A DNA stretch of 64,000 bases from Schizochytrium sp. TIO01 (lineage: Eukaryota > Sar > Bigyra > Thraustochytrida > Thraustochytriidae): assembly GCA_004764695.1 (NCBI GenBank), contig CM015707.1:1-64000 (forward strand), read 5' to 3'. Made by a program: the position numbers and the translations under genes. Below the pieces are notes generated by a model that did no database searches, was not told where the DNA came from, and saw only the letters and a program-made list of their open reading frames with translations. Within the stretch, counting starts at the first letter, position 1; the number at the start of each line of letters is the position of its first letter. Positions 56,716-64,000 of the stretch are shown one piece after another.

Positions 56716-57870
56716 ATGGACGACGGTTTTAGAGAAGCGATATTTGATGCCCCACGAACCGCAGGTGCACGATTCTCTAGAAATCAAGTACCTGTTAACA
56801 CCGAAAGTCTATCTGCTAAAACGCAATCCGATTCCGATGCTGAGGAAGAAGAACTAGGTTCAATAAGCTCTTTAACCGACAGATTTCCTGATACTCATCT
56901 AAATAACGACTCTGCGAAGGATCAAGTCCAAAGTGTTGAGGTTGACGAGGCATCACAGGTTCGCAGAAACATAGAAGAAGCTAACTTAAACTATGTAAGA
57001 GAAGAATCTTCTAGGGCTCCTTCTAGAGATGCACGGCTCTCACAAGGAGAAAATGAGGTCTTCTCTGACGATGGTTACTTAAATGACAACAGTGTATCTG
57101 ATGAAGAAAAGGAATCCGCCGGGGAAGTAGAATTAGGCCAGGGCTTACGAGGAAGCAATGAATATACTGTAAACCTTAACATAAATCGCCAGAAACAAAA
57201 CAAAGAAGCAGAAGAACTTTTTCCTATCAATGAAGCAAGAACAGATGCTTTCCTTCTCCATTTTCAGCGTTCAACTGACGAGTCGGCAGATTTGCGATTT
57301 GTTAAGCTAGTCGCAGGCTCATTACTTAGAGACTATGAAACTCTCATTCTAGTCATTGATAAACAAATTTTTGTCAAGAAAAGAAAGAGAAACATAAATG
57401 TTGAAACAGCAGCACGTCCTATTGGTAGACGCAGAGATGCAAAACCTAAAGATCCAGAAATCGCATCGCGGTTTTCAAGAAAAACGGCTCAAACGGCCGA
57501 GATTCATAACAAGAGGTACATCATTACATATGAATATAAAGACGAACTATTTTATGCATGGTCTTTTGTACTTTCTCGCATCCGAGATATGGTAGAGATT
57601 CCGTGGGGAGTAGAAGGGTGGTCATCTAATGAAGAAGTACATCAGCGTCTAATAAACAAAGAAGAAACGATTACGCCATATGCCGCATATGTAGGATTTA
57701 TCATGAGAACACGAACAAACAAATCAATCCCATTTAATCGAACCGGTCGCAATATTGATGACCGTGACAATGAAGAGAATGAATGTGTTCTAGATGTAAT
57801 GTACGCTATACACAACCATTTTCATTTCCTGAAACAAAGACTAGTTGACATTTACATTCAAGATACTTAA
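56716..57870 (+). CDS. Hypothetical protein with acidic disordered N-terminus, 384 aa
   Basis: Residues 1-165 are acidic, Ser/Glu/Asp-rich and probably disordered. Residues ~170-384 look folded (TDAFLLHFQRSTDESADLRF, YIITYEYKDELFYAWSFVLS, YAAYVGFIMRTRTNKS) and end with an amphipathic helix. No family is recognised. A basic patch (KKRKRNINVETAARPIGRRR) in the middle could be a nuclear signal or nucleic-acid contact. Confidence 0.6.
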   Translation: MDDGFREAIFDAPRTAGARFSRNQVPVNTESLSAKTQSDSDAEEEELGSISSLTDRFPDTHLNNDSAKDQVQSVEVDEASQVRRNIEEANLNYVREESSRAPSRDARLSQGENEVFSDDGYLNDNSVSDEEKESAGEVELGQGLRGSNEYTVNLNINRQKQNKEAEELFPINEARTDAFLLHFQRSTDESADLRFVKLVAGSLLRDYETLILVIDKQIFVKKRKRNINVETAARPIGRRRDAKPKDPEIASRFSRKTAQTAEIHNKRYIITYEYKDELFYAWSFVLSRIRDMVEIPWGVEGWSSNEEVHQRLINKEETITPYAAYVGFIMRTRTNKSIPFNRTGRNIDDRDNEENECVLDVMYAIHNHFHFLKQRLVDIYIQDT

Positions 57871-57979
57871 CACAAGTTTACTTTTTTTTTTTGCTTAACT
57901 ATGAATTTCCAAAAGAAGATAGGACATTTAGAGAAGTTATTTTAAAATTATAAGTTCATTTTATTAATAGTCTTTTTTT

Positions 57980-60900
57980 TCATCCACCCCGACGACTTGG
58001 AATGTCACCAACAACTCTTCCACCAGTGCTCATAGTACTGAAAGATTTTTTGGAAGATAAGATACAGCGAAGGATTAACGCAATGACAACAACGCCAACT
58101 ACTCCTCCAGCTGCAATAATAACAATACGAGTCAGCTTAGAAGAAGCTTCAGAATCTGACGAACTACTACTACTACTTGGTGCATTTGTTCCAACTGTTA
58201 TTGGAGAGGGAGCATTCGTTGTGCTTGTTGGTTTTGGTGTTGGATAGAAGGTTTCTGAATTTTGGGCACTGTTTCCATCAGAATCTATTGAATAGAAAAA
58301 GGTCGCTTCGTTATCTGGTACTTCAGCTTCCAAGTTTTGGTACATTGGAAGCATCCCAAAATCTTTCACATAACAGCAAAGAAATGTGTATCGAGATTCA
58401 TTAAACGGTGTTAAGACACAGGTACCGGTGTTGCTAGTCACAAGAGTCATCGCGAAAATCAATGGGTGACGATCACCATCATAAGTAGGTTGGGAACATG
58501 AATTGAGAATAGTTCCATTGAAATCATTTGTGTAATAGTAAACTCTTTCCAGATCTGAACTGGCAAGTCCTCCAAATGAAATATTTTCATTTACATAAGC
58601 ATCTTGGACAGTCATTAGAGTGCTGTTTCCAAAAACGTAAGTGTCAGCAATCTCGTCACCAACGTATACACCGCAAAGAAGACCTTCGAAGTCTTCTTCA
58701 CACTCACAAATTCCAGTTGTTGAATTACAGGTACCTCTGTAAAAACATGTTTTTTCTGAAGGACATTGATCAATAGTGCGTTGATAAAAACTTGCATTAG
58801 TACTGGTTTGGATCTCTTGAATAGTTTCATCAATAGTGCTAATGACTGTAGCAATAGTTCTCATGGCGGTACTATACAACATATCTGAGCTTTCTGTAAT
58901 AAGAACTTCAATCGCGAATTTTCCTGCCACGTATTCATTAACAGTTATAAAGATTCCCAGGGTATTCAACTCCGAGGCAAGTAAGTTTATAAATCGGAGA
59001 GACGACATGTCTGACCCAGTATTCATTAGTAAATCGTAGGTTTCCTCATCGATCTCATACGATACAGTTATTGTTATATCTTCTACATTCTCTGCTAAGC
59101 GCCTTGAAGATTTCGTTTCTATGACCACTTGTACATCACACTGATCGTAGGCAAGTCCACATACTAAGTATTTGGTCAGGTTTCCAATGAATAAATTAAA
59201 GCTCTCAACTTGTCCGTTTGGAAGTGAAAGTTCTAAAAACAATGATTCTGACCCAGATACCCAGGTAGTGACACTGTTATTTACTTTTGATGCTAAATTT
59301 GAATTAAGCGTTTCTAAAAGTTCAGCTGTCACATTTTTTAAGTTCTCCCCGCCTCCACTAATTTCTATGTCAACGATTTGCGAGTTTACAACCTCTTCTA
59401 GTGACAATGCCTCGGAGTTGCATGTAATCTCACTGTTACAAGACGAGTACTTTGTGTAAACACAAAGACCAAGATCTTTATTACACTGTGGAAGGAATCC
59501 TGGAACACGAGAAATAAAACAGTCGGAATGTAATGTACACTTTGTAACGGGTGTAGTACACCGCGATGTGATATTAGAGCATACCAGTTCCTCTTCACAT
59601 AATTTTTCGGAGTTACAAGGATCTCCGCGGATTCCTAATTGATCGGCTAATGTTGGTCTTTTTGTTGGTTCAGCAGTTGGACTTTTGGTAGTAGGATTCT
59701 TCGTCGGTGAAAGTGTTGGCTCCTTCGTAGGACTAGAAGTAGGTACTTCAGTCGGTGAAAGTGTTGGCTCCTTCGTAGGACTAGAAGTAGGTTCCTCTGT
59801 TGGATTAAAAGTAGGTTCCTTCGTAGGACTAGAAGTAGGTACTTCAGTCGGTGAAAGTGTTGGCTCCTTCGTAGGACTAGAAGTGGGTTCTTCTGTCGGT
59901 GAAAGTGTTGGCTCCTTCGTAGGACTAGAAGTAGGTTCTTCTGTTGGATTAAAAGTAGGTTTTTCAGTCGGTGAAAGTGTTGGCTCCTTCGTAGGACTAG
60001 AAGTGGGTTCTTCTGTTGGATTAAAAGTAGGTTCTTCTGTCGGTGAAAGTGTTGGCTCCTTCGTAGGACTAGTAGTAGGTTCTTCTGTCAGACTTGATGA
60101 TATACTACAGACAAGTTCTACGTCAGTACTCGTTACAGCTAAAGGAGTTAACTGCGATTCTGAAGATGTACTTCCAATAACAGGGACACCGTAAGATGAC
60201 ATACCTGAGCAATAAATTTTATTACCATCTGGATGAACGCAAATGTTATTATAACTACTTGCGTAGTTAATTGTAGTATTTCCTTGAATAGGCGCCTCGA
60301 TGAGAAGACCAATAATGTTGTTTGTGACACCTATACCGAATCGTCCATAATTATTCTGTCCCGTAAAATAAAGTTTTCCGTTCGTTTTTAGCAAGGCTAA
60401 TGAACGTGCATTGCTCATAGAGATTTCTTTATTGTCGCTACTATAAAAGCTAGCAATTGAGTGAGTACCTTTCGGTGTTGATGAACTTGTACCTGAAGCC
60501 AGACCATAATAATCATATCCGACACATGAAACCTGACCAGTACTATATAAAAAACATGTATTCCACGTACCACATGTGATCCCAGTAATCGAAGGTCCAG
60601 CGCCTGAAATTAAAGTTGGAGAATACCTGGTAGTACTAGTTCCGTCACCGAGACATTTATAGGTATTCTGACCCCAACAGTAAACCTGTTCAGTTGCAGC
60701 TTCTCTTGCACACGCATGGTAATCCCCAACACTGACAATATCGGGTGGAGAAGATGCGAAAACTCCTGACACACTAGTGAACGTTTGATAGTTTGAGTCA
60801 TCTGAGTTACCAGTTCCACACTGACCTTCGATATTTCTACCAGCACATACTAGATAAGGTGCTGAACTCCTTTGAACAATAATGAAATTAGAACCGGCAA

Positions 60901-63280
60901 AGACATCAACAACATCTGTAAGTCCCTCAACCTTTGTGAAAGATTTTATGACATTTAAGTGACCTAATCCAAGCTCACCATGATAATTTCCCCCTGCCAC
61001 CCATACTGAATTATCATATCCATCTAGAACTGCAACAGAAGTGTCTACAATTGACACTTTCACAGGTTTAACAAAGCCTCCTGTGACTTTAGTCATCGGG
61101 TAAGGGTCATTTGCAGAGCCTAGCCCAGTACCACTTATCCCGTAATTAAAGTCAACCCCCCAGAAAAACAGCTCGTTTTGATCATTAATATAGTGTCCTG
61201 AGTATCGTCCTATAGTAAATCCATCGGACATTAATCCAGAGCATGTTTCTTGCGTACTAGGTGCTCCTGTTGGATTCAAAGTAGGTTCTTCTGTCGGTGA
61301 AAGTGTAGGTTCCTTCGTAGGACTAGAAGTAGGTTCCTCTGTTGGATTAAAAGTAGGTTCTTCTGTAGGTGAAAATGTTGGCTCCTTCGTAGGATTAGAA
61401 GTAGGTGCTCCTGTTGGATTAGAAGTAGGTGCTTCTGTAGGTAAAAGTGTTGGCTCCTTCGTAGGACTAGAAGTAGGTTCTTCTGTAGGTAAAAGTGTTG
61501 GCTCCTTCGTAGGACTAGAAGTAGGTGCTCCTGTTGGATTAGAAGTAGGTGCTTCTGTAGGTAAAAGTGTTGGCTCCTTCGTAGGACTAGAAGTAGGTTC
61601 TTCTGTAGGTAAAAGTGTTGGCTCCTTCGTAGGACTAGAAGTAGGTTCCTCTGTTGGATTAGAAGTAGGTTCTTCTGTAGGTAAAAGTGTTGGCTCCTTC
61701 GTAGGACTAGAAGTAGGTTCCTCTGTTGGATTAGAAGTAGGTTCTTCTGTAGGTAAAAGTGTTGGCTCCTTCGTAGGACTAGAAGTAGGTTCCTCTGTTG
61801 GATTAGAAGTAGGTTCTTCTGTTGGATTAGATGTAGGTTCTTCTGTAGGTGAAAGTGTTGGCTCCTTCGTAGGACTAGAAGTAGGTTCTTCTGTAGGTGA
61901 AAGTGTTGGCTCCTTCGTAGGACTAGAAGTAGGTGCTTCTGTTGGATTAGATGTAGGTTCTTCTGTAGGTGAAAGTGTTGGCTCCTTCGTAGGACTAGAG
62001 GTAGGTTCTTCTGTCAGAATTGATGTTATACCACAGACAAGCTCTACGTCAGTACTCGTTACAGCTGAAGGAGTTACCTGCGTTCCTGAAGATGTACTTT
62101 CAATAACAGGGACACCGTAATCTGTTCGACCTGAGCAATAAATTTTATTACCATCTGCATGGTAGCAAGTGTTATAAAAATTACCTGCGTAGTTAATTGT
62201 AGTATTTCCTTGAATAGGCGCCTTGACGAGAGTACCAATAATTGTGAATATGTCGTTACCAACACCGAATCGTCCATTAGTATTAGGTCCCGTAATATAA
62301 AGTGTTCCGTTCGTTTTTAGCAAGGCTAATGAATCTTGCGTGTCTAGAGAGATTTCTTTATTGTCGCTACTATAAAAGCTAGCAATTGAGTGAGTACTTT
62401 TCGGAGTTGATGAACTTGCACCTGAAGCCAGACCATAAACATCATATCCGACACATGAAACCTGACCAGTACTGTATAAAAAACATGTATTCCGTATAGT
62501 ACATGTGATCCCAGTAATTGAAGGTCCAGCGCCTGAAATTAAAGTTGGAGAATACCTGTTAGTAGTAGTTCCGTCACCGAGATGTCCATAGGTATTCTGA
62601 CCCCAACAGTAAACATTTCCAGTTGAAGCTTCTCTTGCACATGCATGGTAACTCCCAACACTGACAATATCGGGTGGAGAAGATGCGAAAACTCCTGACA
62701 CACTAGTGAACGTTTGATACTTTGAGTCAGCTGAGTTACCAGTTCCACACTGACCTACGTCATTTGCACCAGAACATACTAGATAAGGTGCTGAACTCCT
62801 TTGAACAATAATGAAATTATATCCGGTAAAGACATCAACAACATCTGTAAGTCCCTCAACCTTTGTGAAAGATAATATAGTAGTTGAGTGATCTAATCCA
62901 AGCTCACCATATGAATTACTCCCTACCACCCATAGTGAATTATCATATCCATCTAGAACTGCAACAGAATAAATTTCAGCTGACACTTTCACAGGTTTAA
63001 CAAAACCTCCTGTGACTTTAGTCATCGGGTAAGGGTCATTTGAAGAGCCTAGCCCAGTACCACTTATCCCGTAACCTTTGTCAGACCCCCAGAAAAACAG
63101 CTCGTTTTGATCATTAATATAGTGTCCTGAGTATCGTCCTATAGTAAGTCCATCAGACATTAATCCAGAGCATGTTTCTTGCGCACTAATAACCTGAAAT
63201 AATGGAAATAATAAGGCAAATGTGAATATTCGGTAGGAATACAACATCGTTTTGGAACAAAAAGCTTCTCTTACACTCAT
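57980..63280 (-). CDS. Giant double RCC1-repeat membrane protein with PT linkers, 1766 aa
   Basis: From the ATG at 63280 there is a signal peptide (TFALLFPLFQVISA). RCC1 module 1 (about residues 32-420), a long PT linker (~422-675), RCC1 module 2 (~675-1062), a second PT linker (~1062-1214) and a Cys-rich segment follow. Then come a ~230-residue domain, an EGF-like module (CFYRGTCNSTTGICECEEDF, ~1510-1540), a Cys-containing C-terminal domain, a membrane helix (IVIIAAGGVVGVVVIALIL) and a short tail. The two modules are so alike (both start CSGLMSDG and RYSGHYINDQNELFFWG) that they arose by internal duplication. Blades carry WG with neighbouring Cys (YCWGQNTYGHLGDG). The start at 63328 would overlap the topoisomerase end; 63247 is a third possible start. 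Likely a long surface fibre. Confidence 0.88.
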   Translation of the reverse strand: MSVREAFCSKTMLYSYRIFTFALLFPLFQVISAQETCSGLMSDGLTIGRYSGHYINDQNELFFWGSDKGYGISGTGLGSSNDPYPMTKVTGGFVKPVKVSAEIYSVAVLDGYDNSLWVVGSNSYGELGLDHSTTILSFTKVEGLTDVVDVFTGYNFIIVQRSSAPYLVCSGANDVGQCGTGNSADSKYQTFTSVSGVFASSPPDIVSVGSYHACAREASTGNVYCWGQNTYGHLGDGTTTNRYSPTLISGAGPSITGITCTIRNTCFLYSTGQVSCVGYDVYGLASGASSSTPKSTHSIASFYSSDNKEISLDTQDSLALLKTNGTLYITGPNTNGRFGVGNDIFTIIGTLVKAPIQGNTTINYAGNFYNTCYHADGNKIYCSGRTDYGVPVIESTSSGTQVTPSAVTSTDVELVCGITSILTEEPTSSPTKEPTLSPTEEPTSNPTEAPTSSPTKEPTLSPTEEPTSSPTKEPTLSPTEEPTSNPTEEPTSNPTEEPTSSPTKEPTLLPTEEPTSNPTEEPTSSPTKEPTLLPTEEPTSNPTEEPTSSPTKEPTLLPTEEPTSSPTKEPTLLPTEAPTSNPTGAPTSSPTKEPTLLPTEEPTSSPTKEPTLLPTEAPTSNPTGAPTSNPTKEPTFSPTEEPTFNPTEEPTSSPTKEPTLSPTEEPTLNPTGAPSTQETCSGLMSDGFTIGRYSGHYINDQNELFFWGVDFNYGISGTGLGSANDPYPMTKVTGGFVKPVKVSIVDTSVAVLDGYDNSVWVAGGNYHGELGLGHLNVIKSFTKVEGLTDVVDVFAGSNFIIVQRSSAPYLVCAGRNIEGQCGTGNSDDSNYQTFTSVSGVFASSPPDIVSVGDYHACAREAATEQVYCWGQNTYKCLGDGTSTTRYSPTLISGAGPSITGITCGTWNTCFLYSTGQVSCVGYDYYGLASGTSSSTPKGTHSIASFYSSDNKEISMSNARSLALLKTNGKLYFTGQNNYGRFGIGVTNNIIGLLIEAPIQGNTTINYASSYNNICVHPDGNKIYCSGMSSYGVPVIGSTSSESQLTPLAVTSTDVELVCSISSSLTEEPTTSPTKEPTLSPTEEPTFNPTEEPTSSPTKEPTLSPTEKPTFNPTEEPTSSPTKEPTLSPTEEPTSSPTKEPTLSPTEVPTSSPTKEPTFNPTEEPTSSPTKEPTLSPTEVPTSSPTKEPTLSPTKNPTTKSPTAEPTKRPTLADQLGIRGDPCNSEKLCEEELVCSNITSRCTTPVTKCTLHSDCFISRVPGFLPQCNKDLGLCVYTKYSSCNSEITCNSEALSLEEVVNSQIVDIEISGGGENLKNVTAELLETLNSNLASKVNNSVTTWVSGSESLFLELSLPNGQVESFNLFIGNLTKYLVCGLAYDQCDVQVVIETKSSRRLAENVEDITITVSYEIDEETYDLLMNTGSDMSSLRFINLLASELNTLGIFITVNEYVAGKFAIEVLITESSDMLYSTAMRTIATVISTIDETIQEIQTSTNASFYQRTIDQCPSEKTCFYRGTCNSTTGICECEEDFEGLLCGVYVGDEIADTYVFGNSTLMTVQDAYVNENISFGGLASSDLERVYYYTNDFNGTILNSCSQPTYDGDRHPLIFAMTLVTSNTGTCVLTPFNESRYTFLCCYVKDFGMLPMYQNLEAEVPDNEATFFYSIDSDGNSAQNSETFYPTPKPTSTTNAPSPITVGTNAPSSSSSSSDSEASSKLTRIVIIAAGGVVGVVVIALILRCILSSKKSFSTMSTGGRVVGDIPSRRGG
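59640..60094. repeat. PT-linker minisatellite 2
   Basis: Tandem 12-bp-based units (on the minus strand encoding PTEE, PTSS, PTKE, PTLS) form the second PT linker of the giant RCC1 protein. Higher-order 36-60 bp blocks are repeated with small changes, so length variation between isolates is likely. Confidence 0.9.
61258..62016. repeat. PT-linker minisatellite 1
   Basis: Repeated 12-bp-based units encode about sixty PTxx tetrads in the first PT linker. Blocks such as PTEEPTSSPTKEPTLLPTEE recur in register, the mark of recent unequal exchange or slippage. An apparent frame on the other strand through these linkers is a by-product of the repeat. Confidence 0.9.
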
Positions 63281-63311
63281 TGTTATTTCGAATATATACT
63301 TTATTTTATAC

Positions 63312-64000
63312 TTACGAGAGTAAGTCATCTTCTTCCTTTATGCGTTTTGGCCTTCGAAACGACTCTTCAGTTTTCCACCCAGGTCTCTTTGGGTTTCGCT
63401 GTTGTTGCTTCTGTGATAGAATTGTTTCTAGCTCCATAATTGATGAAAAAGCTATGTCTTCAATTGAAAGGCGTTTGTACTCTACCAAGTTTTCTTTTCT
63501 TGTTTGTAGCTCGTCTTGAAGAGAATAGAACCGCTCTTGAGTAAGAGATCTTACAGGCATATCTAGTAACGTGTGTTGTGTTTCCGTGTCGCAGATAGTG
63601 ATGGGAGGTTTCTTCATATTTTCAATAATGATTTTGTTTGGCTGGTTTCTAATTTCCAGAGTCCCTTCAACAACGGCCTTGATAAAACGCATTTTTTCGG
63701 ATAGTTTATTGATCACCAGAGTGTTATGTTTTATGGTGCAGTCTTTTCCAAGTTGAAGAAACCTTAGTCTTAGATTCCACCAGAAGTCAAAAATCTCTTC
63801 TGGGGTTTTGAAATTACGAACGACCCCCTTTTCATCTAACAAGTTGAGGCAATTTTTCGTCATACTTTGTTTGAGTTGGAATGCGTCGAGTAACTCTTCT
63901 TCAGGTGCTGAGGGACTGACGTATCCAAACACTTTGAAGAGGGGTTCGTTTTCTGATTTGTGATGGACTTCAAATTTCTTGATTATCCCCTTCTCTTGAA
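63312..64000 (-). CDS. Type II DNA topoisomerase, C-terminal part (runs off the window)
   Basis: The frame is open to the right edge. The visible ~229 residues match the end of the eukaryotic/viral topoisomerase IIA breakage-reunion domain: IIKKFEVHH, FQLKQSMTKNCLNLLDEKGV, FKTPEEIFDFWWNLRLRFLQ and LSEKMRFIKAVVEGTLEIRN. A helical segment and a basic, Lys/Arg-rich tail (KRPGWKTEESFRRPKRIKEE) follow. The enzyme untangles replicating genomes by double-strand passage. The catalytic Tyr and ATPase lie outside the window to the right. A GTG at 63932 is an internal codon, not the start. Confidence 0.9.
   Translation of the reverse strand, partial: QEKGIIKKFEVHHKSENEPLFKVFGYVSPSAPEEELLDAFQLKQSMTKNCLNLLDEKGVVRNFKTPEEIFDFWWNLRLRFLQLGKDCTIKHNTLVINKLSEKMRFIKAVVEGTLEIRNQPNKIIIENMKKPPITICDTETQHTLLDMPVRSLTQERFYSLQDELQTRKENLVEYKRLSIEDIAFSSIMELETILSQKQQQRNPKRPGWKTEESFRRPKRIKEEDDLLS

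Noticed and set aside
59685-60194. 169-residue plus-strand Gly/Val/Ser repeat protein
   Set aside because: It is the antisense reading of the PT-linker minisatellite.
1-64000. tRNA genes
   Set aside because: I looked for T-arm-like GTTCRA motifs in the gene-free stretches and found no cloverleaf; a tRNAscan run would be decisive.

Overview
The window looks like part of a large, AT-rich, intron-poor nucleocytoplasmic-type dsDNA virus genome (giant virus, Nucleocytoviricota-like) infecting a protist. The support is dense packing on both strands, frequent short convergent overlaps, and a recognisable viral toolkit: a poxvirus A22-like RuvC-fold Holliday junction resolvase, the C-terminal part of a type II DNA topoisomerase, an SNF2 helicase, a RecB-like nuclease, dihydrofolate reductase, a dNMP kinase, a glutaredoxin, a Ulp1/adenain-like cysteine protease, ankyrin and DUF4116 proteins, and many membrane or secreted proteins. 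No polymerase, capsid or packaging gene lies in the window, so I cannot place the family. Threonine/proline 'PTxxPT' linkers on secreted proteins are typical of stramenopile and related algal secretomes, which hints at such a host (inference).

Layout. 1-2482: decayed RCC1-repeat gene. 2.6-4.6 kb: Holliday junction resolvase, a possible TBP-like protein and an unknown. 4.6-13.98 kb: a recent direct tandem duplication (4949-9320 and 9321-13976). Each copy carries a nucleotide-sugar-dehydrogenase-like gene (truncated in copy 2), a Crinkler-like PD-(D/E)XK nuclease-kinase gene, and the 3' end of a minus-strand gene (a fragment in copy 1). 13.8-18.25 kb: 1471-residue coiled-coil protein. 18.3-21.06 kb and 28.98-30.08 kb: two arrays of the same ~315-355 bp repeat in opposite orientation, flanking an 8-kb block of membrane-protein genes. 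30.2-31.9 kb: RCC1 membrane protein. 32-36 kb: nucleotide metabolism and nuclease genes. 36-40.9 kb: two large membrane proteins, probably paralogous, and a DUF4116 protein. 42-45.3 kb: two RCC1 membrane proteins and a small membrane protein. 45.5-47.9 kb: three ankyrin proteins. 48-53 kb: glutaredoxin, an ESCRT-III (CHMP2/Vps2-type) homologue, SprT-like metalloprotease, cysteine protease and small proteins. 53-58 kb: SNF2 helicase, secreted subtilisin, unknown. 58-64 kb: giant double-RCC1 membrane protein and topoisomerase II (runs off the right edge).

Working together: the resolvase, topoisomerase, RecB-like nuclease and SNF2 protein would serve genome replication and resolution. DHFR, the dNMP kinase and glutaredoxin would support nucleotide supply and redox balance. 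The RCC1/PT/TM proteins, the subtilisin and the large glycoproteins look like a surface or secretory set. The ESCRT-III homologue could serve membrane remodelling or virion budding. The strongest candidates for something new are the mosaic nuclease-kinase pair in the tandem duplication, the inverted repeat arrays around the membrane-protein block, the viral ESCRT-III protein, and the five-locus RCC1 surface family.
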